Positions 14,240 to 53,625 of a stretch of 64,000 bases of DNA are shown piece by piece (within the stretch, counting starts at the first letter, position 1; every line of letters begins with the position of its first letter). The stretch is from NCBI GenBank assembly GCA_963693365.1, contig CAVNZM010000010.1:6076001-6140000 (forward strand). The letters run 5' to 3'. The DNA comes from Amoebidium appalachense (lineage: Eukaryota; Ichthyosporea). The notes below the pieces were generated by a model. It saw nothing but the letters and a program-made list of their open reading frames with translations. It was not told the origin of the DNA and did no database searches. Position numbers and translations under genes: made by a program.

Positions 14240-14730
14240 CTCTTGGACCCTCACCCAAATTGGGTGGGTGGAGCTTGGAAGATTCATAGTCTCATATGAT
14301 CGAATAATTCCACAATCAAATGCCAAAGCACTGCCGGTGCACGGGAGAAGCGGAGTGTCACTGTAAATTGGGTGACCAGCCCATCCCCTTTTGCACACCC
14401 TTCGGCGTGTGCATGGAAGTTAACCATTCTAAGAATGCCGAAAGCTAAAGCAGGCTGGTCCCCAGAAATATAAGAGCTCAATCCCCGGAAAACACTACTG
14501 GAATCTCAAATTATGTATATGTGATGCAAAGAAACTGCACACGAAAAGCAGAAACATGTACATTTCTCATAGTTTTGCTGGGAAATGCTGAGAAGTGAAC
14601 AGACTGACCCTTCCCCCCATACCCCCCCCCCCCCCCATCCCCTCTCCCCCCCCCCCCCCATCCCCCCCCCCCCCAAAAAAAAAAAGGTCTGCCCCCCCCC
14701 CCCCCCCCCCCCCCCCTCCCCCCCCCCCCC

Positions 14731-14788
<58 letters not shown>

Positions 14789-14905
14789 TTCTCTCTCTCT
14801 CTCTTTTCCCACCCCATTCCACCCCCCCCCCCCCCCCCCCCCCCCCAACCCCCCCTTCCCCTCCCCCCCCTCCCCTCACTCCCCAGTCCCTTCTCTTGGA
14901 CCCTC
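14240..14905. mobile_element. Element E, copy 2, with 13-bp flanking direct repeats
   Basis: The 13-mer CTCTTGGACCCTC occurs at 14240-14252 and again at 14893-14905, bracketing sequence related to 12663-13400. In the other copy of the segmental duplication the same 13-mer occurs once (about 10911-10923) with no insert. That filled-versus-empty comparison suggests an insertion with a 13-bp target duplication. No coding capacity is visible, so it would be non-autonomous. Confidence 0.6.
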
Positions 14906-15248
14906 CCCTTAAAACGTTTACTCCCTCATTTCTGTTCTACAACAGATTCTCCTTAATTTCAATCCCGCATTTGGTCGTCCCCCCTGGGCGGCGGCGGGGG
15001 GGGGGGGGGGGGGAGAAGGGCGAGAGGGGAGGGGGTGAGGGGGGGGGGGGGCTGGGATGGGGGGGCGGAGGAGGGGGTGGGGGGGATGGGGGGGGGGGGG
15101 GAGGGAAGGGGAGGGTGTTCACTCTTAAGAGGTTGCGGTATCCGCTCGGAAGGGGCTGTTTTTTTTTTCTCTTTTTTTTCTTTTTTTTTTTTTTTTGGGG
15201 GGGGGGAGGGGGGGGGAGGGGGGGATCAGAAATCATGGTTATCAAGCA

Positions 15249-15300
<52 letters not shown>

Positions 15301-15322
15301 CGTGTGTGTGTGCGTGCGTGCG

Positions 15323-15386
<64 letters not shown>

Positions 15387-16323
15387 TGTGTTTGTGTGCG
15401 TGTGTGCGTGTGTGTGTGTGTGTGTGTGTGAAAGGGGCCCCGGGGGAAGGGGAGGGGGGAGGGGGGGAAAGGGGGAGGGGGGGGGAGTATTACCATACCG
15501 TTCCGGGAGGGGTTAGGGGTTGGTTGCTTCCTTCCTTCCTTCTTTCTTTCTTTTTTTTATTATTTATTATTTTTTCTTTTTCTTTTTCTCTTTCTCTCTT
15601 TTTCTTTTTCTTTTCTTTTCTTTTTTTCTTTCTTTTTTTTTTTTTTTTTTTTTGTGGGGGGGGGGGGGGGGGGGGGGGTGGAGGGGGGTTTGAATGCGGA
15701 ACACGGTACGAAGTACGCATACACGATGAGAAGCATGGTGCAGGACACATGCAAAGGCAAACATTCAAGTATGCAACATCAGCCATGGGGGTATTCTCCT
15801 TCAGCGTAAATTTCAAACTACAGTAACCAGAGGAAAAGAAAGAAAAGAAGCACAAGACGTGTTGAGTGACAAAGGGAGCGGCTAGCTCTTCCGACCGGTT
15901 TTGCGCAGAAATTCTGTAAAAGACGCTTGATATTACGGGTGGGATGCACAGCACAGTCCACCGCTGTTGTCATTCATCCATTCGTGGGTATATTTACATG
16001 GTTCCTCCATAATGATTATCCCCATTTTGCATACCTTCACGCTTCTCTTATGCCCTCTCAAAAAACAAAAACCAAAAAATGGATGTCAAGTCATTTTCAA
16101 GGCTTTCGTGAACATTACAACAATACCCCTCAATAATCTCAAGTTGTCATGCCACGGTCAGGCAAACCTACAGACTACAAACCATCGAAACTTTGTGGCT
16201 CAAACGCTCAAACACCAATCCAATCCATGTACGTTTACAGATGTCTTTCACACATGAATCTGAGAAGTATCCCAATGATATATATAGTTAAAGAGGCTGT
16301 TGAGAATGACTGCATCAAACTCA

Positions 16324-16588
16324 ACAGAGGCAAAATATACTCCTTTCAGGCGAATGTGTTAAAAAGACACGTTGAATTCATATAAGCCACTCACACACTT
16401 CACAACAAGGGAGGGGTAGAACAAGCAAACAACACAGTAAAGAGGGAGTTGGAAAAAAACAGAGGCAAAATATACTCCTTTCGGGCGAATGTGTTAAAAA
16501 GACACGTTGAATTCATATAAGCCACTCACGCACTTCACAACAAGGGAGGGGTAGAACAAGCAAACAACACAGTAAAGAGGGAGTTGGG
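16324..16588. repeat. 135-bp tandem duplication
   Basis: Two near-identical units of 135 bp, the second starting at about 16459; they include AGGCAAAATATACTCCTTTC and GTTGAATTCATATAAGCCAC. Only a few substitutions separate them. The pair lies 30 bp beyond the stop codon of the phosphotransferase gene, so in that gene's mRNA it would fall in the 3' untranslated region. Confidence 0.9.
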
Positions 16589-16616
16589 GAAAAAAAAAAA
16601 GAAAAAAAAGTGGGAC

Positions 16617-34786
<18,170 letters not shown>

Positions 34787-35007
34787 TGTAACGACTTTCT
34801 TGCTGGCTCTCAGGCCAACGTAACCATTTAAACCAAGCACACTTCCATGTTCGTTGCTCTGCGGGCAAGGGTCTTTCTTCAACTATAAGGAGAAGGGACA
34901 CTCATTAGATCCTCCCAACCCGTTCCAACCACACATAATGACCACCACAAACAACTTGGCTCACTCTTCAATTATCTTTCACTACCAAACTTACAATAGG
35001 TGCTTGT

Positions 35008-35061
<54 letters not shown>

Positions 35062-35667
35062 GCTCTCTCTCGCTCCGGCTCTCTCTCTCGTTCAATGTAC
35101 TGGCCGAGGAATTTATTGACAGCTATAACCCAAAAAAGGCTAAACTGCAACTTTTCTGCAGCCCGGGAAAATTGATTGGTTGAGATTCGATGTTTCAACA
35201 ACAAGAGTTTTGATTGGATATCGAGTATTTTGGCGCGGAGTCGAGTGAATGCCGGAAATTACCGCATGAAGGCGCCAAATATCCCGGAACCCAAATAAGC
35301 GTGTTAACGAAAAATGAGGGGGTTTATGTAGAGAGCGATGTAAAGATTTTGTTCAAACCCGAAATCACAAGGGTAAAGAGGGGCTCCAGTACAAGTATTT
35401 GAAACGCTTCTGCACTCCCATATGGCATCATAAACACGCATAAACTTTGTCTGGCACATTTTAATCAGCGTAACCTTTTTTTACACCATAGAAATCACGT
35501 AGGGGGGGATCTATAACAATTACAACATTTTCAAGTACGGGATTTTACCTTGGCCAATCCAAAGTGTGCATCAAGATGCACATGATGCGGCAATAAAAGC
35601 CAAACTTGCTTGCCAGGGCTCGTGTTTGTTTGTTTTCGCCCTGTGACAAAGGAGCAACACTACCAAA
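34787..35667. promoter_or_regulatory. Divergent intergenic promoter region
   Basis: This 881-bp interval separates the start codons of the minus-strand phosphotransferase and the plus-strand HELLS gene, so both 5' leaders and promoters must lie here. It holds a CT array (35010-35090) and GC-rich blocks at 35228-35300. No TATA box is obvious near either gene, as is common for housekeeping divergent promoters. Confidence 0.7.
35228..35279. promoter_or_regulatory. Inverted pair of E2F-like sites
   Basis: TTTTGGCGCGG at 35228-35238 matches the E2F consensus TTTSSCGC. GGCGCCAAA at 35271-35279 is the same site on the other strand. They lie 40 bp apart and about 390-440 bp upstream of the HELLS start codon. 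Vertebrate HELLS is a known E2F-regulated proliferation gene; function here is inferred from the motifs only. Confidence 0.45.
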
Positions 35668-44561
<8,894 letters not shown>

Positions 44562-44735
44562 TCTTTTGGAGATCCGGGTCGGGTCAGACCCGAAAGCAAT
44601 CAACGCTTTGCCTTTGGCGAGATGCGTACCAAACTGCAAATTGGCCTGACCCGAAAAGAGCCTATGAATCGGCCCAAATGAAACCCGTTAAACACGTCGT
44701 TGGTGGGTGTAGATAGGACCACCTGGTTTTCTTCT

Positions 44736-44776
<41 letters not shown>

Positions 44777-45432
44777 TGGTTTTCTGATTTACAGTTAAAT
44801 TCATTGTGATATTTTATAGCGAACCAAATTGTAGGTTTTGGAAAGTTTTCAGAGTCTTTTAGCACAACAGATCGTTTTTGTCTGGTATGTGCCCCGGGCT
44901 CTTATAGAACTGAAAAATTGGGTGTACGGGTAGGTCCAAAAAAAGGGAAATTAACGATATGAACGGTTGGTAATTATAACACGTCATTTGGTATATCTCA
45001 AGATTAGCTTCACTTGGCTACCCACACAATTTCTTTACATAAAATAGGTAGGGTGTTTGGGCCCAATGCATACAATAATTAGCGTTCTTCAAGTTGCCTT
45101 CAGTGAGACCTCTTGTTTTCTGTTGTTTTTAGGCTCTGGGCATATACTCCTGCTTTTTTATTTGTTTTATTTAAATTGGTTATGTTGGTTTGCTGATTAG
45201 CGGACAAAATTTTGTCAGATAGACACATAACGTAAACTGACATCCGTGTTTTGGATGAAAATGCACTGGATCCTCTTGTACCTAAACTGTATATTTGCAG
45301 CTTATGTATGACTGTTTTTTTCGTTGTGTGCATGGCAGTGCCAGCACCCAAGTGTGATAATAACAATAGTTTGTTTGTCATGACCAAGAGCGGCCATAGC
45401 ATACCTTGCATCTTATCATAACATTAGTAATG

Positions 45433-45470
<38 letters not shown>

Positions 45471-46539
45471 CCTCTCTCTCTCTGTGTGTGTGCGTGTGTG
45501 TGTACGTGTGCGCGCGTGTCACGGTGCGTGCGTGTTTGTGTATTACGGACAATACCCGCCATATTCCCTTACTATATATTGCTGCAGTGCGGAGCTGCGT
45601 ATAAATTTAAAACCCACGCAGTACAGTTAGACATACCCACGGTACGGTAACACGTGATGTTTCTGTCTTCAGGGGGTTACAAACGACATTGAAATCTTTG
45701 CATCGGGCATTGCCGCAATCATATTACCAGTCTCCTGTATATGTACTGTCCGGTTTTGGGCCAACTAAATGACATACCCATAGCCCCTGTGTTGTATCAA
45801 TATCCCTATAGGAATATTCACCATTGTTTCAACACTTTGTCTCCTCGGCATATGCATCCGGCATCCCCCCCCCCCCCCCCCTCCTCCTCCACCTGCTCCT
45901 CCTTTCTGACTCTCCCAAAGAAGATCCCCATCCTCGTGGGCAAGAAAGAGCATGTTTTCAGAGAGAAGGTCGAACGAGCCCCGGGTGATTCAAACAGAGA
46001 CTGTGTGCAAGAGAAGATCTTAATGCATGCTATTTTATAAAGCATAACAAACATAGGAAGCAAACATCACATGAGGTATTCATTATATCTCATAACTAAT
46101 CTATATTTGATATTTGATTATAGCACATTAGATATATTAGTATAACAACAGGTTAACAGGGTAAACCGTCGATACATGAACTAGAACGAAAGGGCAAGAG
46201 CGAGAAATAAAAAGACTTCTTATACCACGGCATTATATTGTTATGAAAGCATAGCCCATACATTGAGGTAGTAATGTGCTTAGGACATGGGCCTTAAGCA
46301 GTTATTCGTCATAGCACAAATCGTAACGGAGATTAATCAGGGTATATAATAAAAGTAGAATATAATTCAATAATCATAGGCAGTGTAGAATATAAATATA
46401 AGTGCCTTGCTCAGGCCCTTAAACCCTTGACGTGGAGCTGGAGCTGCCGTTACTCACCAATCTTGGGTCATGACAGAAGAGGCCTTTCAAACTGTGTGGG
46501 AAAAAATGGTGAGTGATGACGGTGTGTGTGTGTGTGTGT

Positions 46540-46598
<59 letters not shown>

Positions 46599-46944
46599 CG
46601 TGCGTGCTTGCGTGCGAGTGTGTGTGTGTGCGTTGGCACGGGTGTGTGTGTGTGTGTGCGCGCGCGTGCGCTACGGTGTGAGCAGGTGTTTATGAGCGCA
46701 GGTGCGTTAGTCACACGGTGTCTGGGCTGTGTGACATGTGCCCGAGCACGAGCACGAGCACGTGCTTGTGAAGCAAAAGAGGTGAAAGAGGGTGGGCAAC
46801 TTTGAGACGAGCCTCGTGTATGTGTGATCTGCAGCTCTGCTCAGTGCTCATTTTCAAGTGATCTTGGCAAGGTCATCAGCATGCACATAACGATAAATTC
46901 ATGCTCCATAAGAAATCAAATGATTAATAAAGCACAGGACTTAC
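44562..46944. other. Region between HELLS and the decayed EGF gene
   Basis: It holds the HELLS 3' untranslated region, then a T-run (44730-44772), a CT array (45431-45482), an AT-rich patch (about 46050-46400) and a GT array (46521-46595). No exon with a domain was found. A short candidate exon at 46470-46508 is discussed under findings. The 3' end of the minus-strand gene may also reach into this region. Confidence 0.5.
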
Positions 46945-47196
46945 CGGCAGTCGGGCCAGATCTCAAATACACAGCCAAACTCAACCCAGTTGCCCTTGCA
47001 GCCAAGCAGTTCTTGAAGGTAGCACATGTTTTGGCGATAGTATCATAGACCATAAATAGACACTGTGCATTGGCAAGACACAACTGTGTGCATGCTGCAT
47101 CCGTGGCTACGTTTGATTGGGTGGAAATCACACCACTTGGGCCGCATGTGAGCCCTTCCATGATCTTGGGCGTGCTGCCTTGCGGTGTGGGGACAG
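46945..47196 (-). other. PAN/apple-like module exon
   Basis: An 84-codon phase 1-1 exon, open throughout, with acceptor CTTAG and donor GTAAGT. The pattern LTCGPSG, ACTQLCLANAQCLFMVYD and TCATFKNC has six cysteines spaced as in PAN/apple domains, which bind carbohydrate or protein. It is the most 3' module recognised; no stop-bearing final exon was found. Confidence 0.6.
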
Positions 47197-47363
47197 CTAA
47201 GTGGGGGTAATGATTATTAGGATGCATAAAAACCGTTTTTTTTTTTGTTTTTTTTTTTTGGGGGGGGGGGGGGGAGGGGGGAGGGGGGGGGAGGGGGGGA
47301 GGGGGAAAGGGGGGGGGGGGGGGAGGGGGAGGGGGGGGGAGGGGGGGGGATGAGTTGGTAAAT

Positions 47364-47423
<60 letters not shown>

Positions 47424-47616
47424 CGCACGTGTGTGTGTGTGTGTGGGGAGGGGGGGGGGGAGGGGGGGCTCAGGTAGATACCTTTGGGAGGCAGGACTGT
47501 GCAGGTGGGGATGTGTTGGCGTGGGACGGGGGATGATGGATAAAATTTCGGCATTAAGAAAGGTAGACCGGGTTGGGATTGGGGTTTGGATTTGGGGGGA
47601 GGGCGGGTGGGCGGGG

Positions 47617-47647
<31 letters not shown>

Positions 47648-47765
47648 AATGGGGGAAGAGATAAGCGAGAGTCACAGTCAAGGGCGACGGGGAGAGGAGG
47701 AAGAGGGGGAAAGAGGGGACGGGGGGAGTAAATGTTACGGGCACATCAAGTCTAAGGATTCATAC

Positions 47766-47936
47766 CTGGCCCAACAGTGATATTGTACGGGAAGGCCACC
47801 CGCTCAACGGTCTGAGTAAACCCAAATATGGTTAAATTCCAGGGCATCTCTTCCCATTGGTCCACTCCCTTGCGGCATGGCAGCTTGCAGCGGTGCCATT
47901 TCTCGGGGTGTTGGGTGGGGTTGATGGCCGCTGGGC
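47766..47936 (-). other. Linker module 2 (CKLPC...VGPG), intact
   Basis: A 57-codon exon of phase 1-1, open throughout, containing HRCKLPC, a Trp-rich stretch and FPYNITVGP at its 3' end. It matches the broken linker 1 at 52617-52752, which ends MPYEYAVGP. Confidence 0.6.
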
Positions 47937-48474
47937 CTGTGTGAATGTTTGTGTGTATGTGTGTGTGTGTGGGGGGGGGGGGGGGGGGGGAGGGGGGAGG
48001 GGGGGGAGGGGGTTAGCTATTGAGTGTGTTACAGAGCATGAAAAAGACTTTCACGGCCGACTACACAATGCAAATCCTGCAAAGATTTTGAAAGGAAAAT
48101 GCATCGAATGCAGAACCCCCAAGGGGGGGAAGGGGGTGAGAGTGGGGGGAGGGTGGGGGGGGGGATAGGTAATGAAGCTGATGTGTGCGCTGTAAAGAGA
48201 GGGGGATGAGGCGGGAGGGGGGGATTTAAAGGCTTTTGGGTCGGGCCAGGTCGAGGCTATTACGGCGTATTGATTGGATAAAAGCGAGACGGGGTATCTC
48301 AATGCGTGATCTCTGTGTGTGTATCAAAGGACGGGGCGGGGAAGAGGGAGGGAGAGGGTGCGGTGGTGGGTATTCGTGAATTCATTTGCTAGCTATACAT
48401 CCACATTACTTAGCGGGTTTTTTTTTTTTTTTTTTTTTTTTCCTGTTTGCGTCCGTGCATGTTTTTTTTTTTTT

Positions 48475-48525
<51 letters not shown>

Positions 48526-48573
48526 GGGTCATAATGGGCACGGAACAAGTAAGGGAGGGAACGATGCACATAC

Positions 48574-49351
48574 CAGTCGTGCCATAGGTGAAAGAAAGGA
48601 ACCGTCCATCGTTAGCCATCTGGAAGGGAAGCTCCGAATATTCGGGAATATCCGCCACCCAGACCTGACCATTGCATGGCACCCAGGCCTGACCATTGCA
48701 TGGGAGCGCACACCGGTACGGTTTATCGGATAGAGAGTTGCTGGTTGAACCGTAATTGTACATGAAATTATCATCCATAGTCCATGTGTCGCTTCTGAAC
48801 TCAAAGGGAACAACACCCAAAATTTACCGCATTTGCGAAATTCGGGCAGGGTTTGGGGCAGCGTATCAAGGTCTTGTTGTTTCTGTTGTAGATGTAAAAG
48901 TCGTTCTTAGTCACTAGCATATTGTAGAAATTACTCGGGAAAACAAACATTGTGGTATAGTTCATGCCAGCCCCGGTGCATGGAAGCTTACACTTGTTAA
49001 GCGCGTATATGTTTGTGTTGCTAGCTTGGGTCATTTCTACCGTATAGATATCAGTATCATCCACATATAACTCAATCTGATTGGTCGGCCCGATCGATCC
49101 AGCCCCACCAACAACCCCCTGGGAGATCTTTACTATCGACCCGCATTTTCAGAGATCCCACGATGCATTCCTGCACACATACCATGCCGTAAGTTGTGTG
49201 CTGTTGGTTTCATGGAAGTAGATATCCGATTATGACGCCGAAACTTTGGATATCCACGTATTTCCTCCCCATTGCAGATTGACGATCTTGAAATCCTCTA
49301 CGCCGGTGCCTGGGTACTTCACAAAGGCGAGCCTGGTGTGGTTGGCAATGG
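48574..49351 (-). pseudogene. Repeat block B (CxxPC repeats), two stops and one frameshift
   Basis: Acceptor TTATTCCAG and donor GTATGT bound 778 nt, one base more than a multiple of three. The frame contains NKCKLPC, IRCPKPC and YRCALPC, spaced about 46-50 residues apart. Each is preceded by a DD/ND-x-F-x-Y strand-like word (DDTDIYTV, NDFYIYN, DDNFMYNYG). In-frame TAA at 49230-49232 and TGA at 49149-49151 interrupt it, and it shifts frame near 48,810. A 24-bp direct duplication gives PCNGQAWV then PCNGQVWV. Confidence 0.65.
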
Positions 49352-49635
49352 CTGGAATAAATAAACATTAGGAAAAAACAGGGTTTTTTTTCACCTTGTG
49401 AGGTAAGTACATTGGTTGGATAGGCCGCGTCCAATATTCGACTATACGAGCCCCACAGGGTTCATTTTTTTTTTTTGAACAACCATGGATGGTAGAGATT
49501 AAGTTAATTAGACAATGTTGGCATAATGATTTCGAACCGGGAAAAGCGTCGTGGGGGACTGAGTCTTGGGGGGAGATGGAAGAAATTCGGCCTCGGCAAG
49601 ATGGAAAAGGTGTGTGTCTGTGTGTGTGTCTGTGT

Positions 49636-49667
<32 letters not shown>

Positions 49668-50079
49668 CTGTGGGTTGGAGGGGGGGGGGGGGGGGGGGGG
49701 GGGGAGGAAGGGAGGGAGGGAGGACGGTGCATGTTTTTTTTTGTTTTTTTTTTTGCTCGCCTAGCCTATGTCATTGAGATGCGCAAGATACATCTGTCGC
49801 ACACAGTTTTCAAAAAAGAAAACACGTGGGGTGGGGAGGGAGGGCGGCGGCGGGGTGGGGGAAGGGGGGGGGGGGGAGGGGGGGAGGGGGAGGGACAAGG
49901 GAGGCTTCAGAGAACCGGGAAATGGGGGAAAGGATGCTGAATATGCTGAGGTTCTGAAGCACCCCCCACCACCCCACCCCCTCCCCCTCCCTCCACACCT
50001 CCCGCCTCCCCCTCCCTCTCCCCCTCCCCTCTTTCCCCATTACCCAATTTCAAAAGAAACAGAGTATAGACATACATAC

Positions 50080-50202
50080 CGTTGCATGAAGTACCCACAC
50101 CCGTGTACCCGCCTGGGCACGAGCACGTGTAGCTTCCCACCGTGTTTGTGTACTTGAACGTGGTCCAGCAGCCGTGTGTGCCCAGAGCACACTCATCAAC
50201 GT
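50080..50202 (-). other. EGF-c: calcium-binding-type EGF exon, 123 nt
   Basis: A phase 1-1 exon of 41 codons reading DVDECALGTHGC and later GSYTCSCPGGYTGVGTSC. The DVDEC start and Y-x-C-x-C word are typical of calcium-binding EGF. The third of six cysteines is missing: the codon that is TGC in EGF-a reads TAC (Tyr) here, so one disulphide cannot form. Confidence 0.75.
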
Positions 50203-50266
50203 CTGTGTGTTGTGTGTGCGTGTGTGCGTGTGTGTATGTGTGTGTGTCTGTGTGTGCATGCGTGAG

Positions 50267-50301
<35 letters not shown>

Positions 50302-51182
50302 TTGCGTGTGTGTGTGTGTATGTGCGCGCGCGCAAGTGTGCGTGTGCGTGAACAAGAGCACGCAAGATGTGGAGGGGGGGGGGTGGGGGGGGGGGGAAGA
50401 GGGAGGAGAGGGGGATAAGCGATGAATGGGGGTGGTGAGTGGAGATGGGGTGGGTGGGTGGGTTGAAAGGGAAGGGGTGGGGTGAGATGGGGGGGGGGGG
50501 GGGGGGGTTGAGTTGGGGAAGGGAGGGGGGATGTATGCAAGAGCAAATCAGCAAGAATAATTGCTAGAAGGCAGCTGAGCTGCTTCCGATGAAATGTTTC
50601 ATGTCCATTGGTTGCACTTTCAAACTATGAGGCTATCTCGAAGGCGACGTGTGTAGTGGACTTGTTTGATTAACTGGCTCAGAGGCTGTCCTCGGTGGCC
50701 GATGACTTTTATATACCCGGCTAGTTACCGCAAAGTATTTTGAATAGTGCTGCAGGTACCGAAAACTTTCCAAACTTCACGCCACATTGGGGTAAAAGGG
50801 GAAAAAAGTGCCGCAAAATGAAGCAGAAGAAGCCAAAGAATGTTTCGAAAAACTAAAAAGCTAAGTGCTAGAAGCGAAAGGTTCGATGGCACGAAGTGTC
50901 TCAGATGAGGGGGGTCCCATGTCATTCACAATGTCTTTGGTGTTGGAGGGGGGGAAACGAGGAGGAATAAGGAACAGTACTTGGGGCCCCGAGAAGAAGG
51001 TGGGAGGAAAGGGGGGGGGGGGGGGGGGGGGGGAGGGGGGGGGGGGCATAGGAGATCACAAGGCCGGAAGAAAAGTGGAGGTGAAACTGAGGCGGGTGGG
51101 ATGGACGCTAGGGAAAAGAGAATGAGACAAGTGAGAGGAAATAAGGTAGGAAATAGAGCAAGACGATCTAGATGCCACCCAC

Positions 51183-51304
51183 CAGAACACGACGTTCCAC
51201 TCCCCAAGTAGCCAGCATTGCATGAACACGTGTAGGAGAAACGGGTGTCGGTGCAGTGGCATTCACGTGGCATGCATGCGTATTGAGCGAGCACTCATTG
51301 GTCG
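51183..51304 (-). pseudogene. EGF-b: EGF exon with one-base deletion, 122 nt
   Basis: The 5' half reads NECSLNTHACHVNAT and the 3' half, in the next frame, reads CTDTRFSYTCSCNAGYLG. Both halves fit one EGF domain if a single base is missing between them. Acceptor and donor sites are preserved. Confidence 0.75.
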
Positions 51305-52169
51305 CTGCCGAGGAGGGCAAATATAAAGGTTAGCTGGCGTGATGGAAGCCAGTGTTAGGAGTTAAATAGCCATAACTCGATTCACAATCATATGCTATGG
51401 CTAGGGAAATGTTAAGTGTGACTCCTATGTAATAGGTATTGGTGTGAGAGGACTGCACATGTTTGACTGATGGGCTCTTGGGTGGTTTGTGTGGGGAGGA
51501 GGGGGGGGGGGGGGGGGGGGGGAAGAGAAGTGAGGGAAAGGCCCGGGGTTGTGTGAGTGTGTGCGTGGGTGTGCATGTGTGTGTGGTGGTGGTGTGGGCC
51601 GGGGGCGACGCAGGGGGTTGAAGACGGTGGGCCCAGATTGATAGGTGTGGAGCCTCGGGTATAAGCTAATTACCATCATGTATGTGGTGGAGCCAGTGTG
51701 TAGGGAAAGAACAAGAGAGCAGGAGAACACGTGCAAAGATGAAGCGCAGGCAAGGATAGCGGAAATGGAAATGGGGATGAAAGGGGAGAAAAGGGGGGGG
51801 CGGGGGCAGGGGAGGGGAGGGGGGAGGGAGGAAGGGGAACATCCGAAGAGGAAAGGTCACACATGGCGATCTCGTTGCATAGTAAAGAGGAGGGCAGAGG
51901 GGGGAGGGGGGGGGGAGGGGGGAGGGGGGGGGGAGGGCATGTATGCATCATACTCGGAGGGTTGGAGATATCAAGGAGACACTGAGGACAAAAGTTTAGT
52001 ATAAGACCTCACAACGATCAAAAACGTGACCAAACCATAAAATGGAACATTGTCAAATACAACGTGCAGGCAGAAGTCACTTAAACAGAGCCCATCATCA
52101 GGGGAGAGGGTCCTATGCCTCCGCAAAAGAATGGCTTTCAACTTTTTTTTTCTTTTTGTGTGTGTGTGT

Positions 52170-52219
<50 letters not shown>

Positions 52220-52514
52220 GGGGGGGGGGGGGGGGAGGGGGGGGGAGGGGAAAAGAAGAATAAATGGTGCGAATGATTGAGAAAGCCAAATGGACAAAAG
52301 CTGGAGCGCTTGTGCTCTCTCATCCCCTCCTGTCGTCCCCCCTCCCCCCCACCCCCCCCCCCCCCCCCCCCCCCCCCGCCCAATATGGATATTAGTAGGG
52401 CAAATTCCTCACATAAACCAAAAATTCAACTCGAACCGACTTAAAAATAACCCCTTTTAACAAAAACAAAAAAAAACACAAAACGAAAAGAAATCTTAAC
52501 CAACAAACCCTTGC

Positions 52515-52547
<33 letters not shown>

Positions 52548-52616
52548 TACACACCAATCACACCCATTTGAAAATAAATAATAAGATTAGGAATGCACAG
52601 GAAAAATAACACGTAC

Positions 52617-52752
52617 CCGGGCCAACAGCATACTCATAGGGCATGAAGACACTTGCTGGGCCCTGGCATGTGGCTGCAATGCTGTTTGCAAGTGTCTCCC
52701 ACGCACTGACATTGGTGCTAGGGCGCAGGGCAGCGCTGCATGAGATAGAGCC
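52617..52752 (-). pseudogene. Linker module 1, frameshifted
   Basis: 136 nt with intact acceptor and donor, but not a multiple of three. It opens LYLMQRC and closes VSAWETLANS and MPYEYAVGP in another frame. The CxxPC word between has been damaged. Partner of 47766-47936. Confidence 0.6.
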
Positions 52753-52934
52753 CTGTGTGTGTTGGGTTGCAAATGAGTGGTCTTTTTTTTGGTTTGGTAT
52801 TTTTTTAATCTTTTTTTGGGTGGGGGGGGAAGCTGGGGGGTGATGGCGAAGGTTTAGGGGAAGGGATGGGGCGGGGAAGGGGTTAGTTGTATTTTTTTGG
52901 GTCTACGTGTGGACTTTCGGGAGGGTGCGCGCGC

Positions 52935-52965
<31 letters not shown>

Positions 52966-53625
52966 AGAGGGAAGGGGATGGGGGTGGGTGGGGGGAAAGG
53001 GGGGGAAGAGTGAGGAGAGAGGGGGAGAGATAGAGAAAGAACCCGAAGGGGGGGGGGGAGGGGGGTGAGCAGTGAAATAGACATGCGGAAAAACATGAAA
53101 GGCCGTGGTCGGAAGATTATTGAAAATATCCGGGGCGGGATTGTGTGTGTGTGTGTGTGTGTGTGTTGTTTCTGTGTGTGGGTGCCCGCGCGCATGTGGA
53201 TGCGCACACACGTTGAAGGTGAGGGATGGGTGATGGGTGGACGGTGGGTGGGTGGTGGTTGTGGGCGGGGGGAAGGGGAAGGTGGGGGGGGGGGGGGGGG
53301 GGGGGGGGAGGCACTATTTCACCATTAGGGATTCAACAAGAGAACAGGCAAGATTTTGGAAAGGATGGAACTACTGCCATAGCTTGTACAGAGAGAACTT
53401 TATAAAACACGAAACGGTAGTAACACTTATAGTTAGTGTAGTACTATGACTCGTAGTGTGAAATTTATTCATCCTGCTTGGTGCTATAAGCAGAGCCAAA
53501 TAGAAACCGACGGTACTACGCGGCCCGCATAGCAATGAATGCTATGTATGCTCTTTGGCAAGTGCCACGGAGCGGAACAAAAATAATCGAAAACAAAACG
53601 AAAAGAAGGAAAAGAGCATTCTTAC

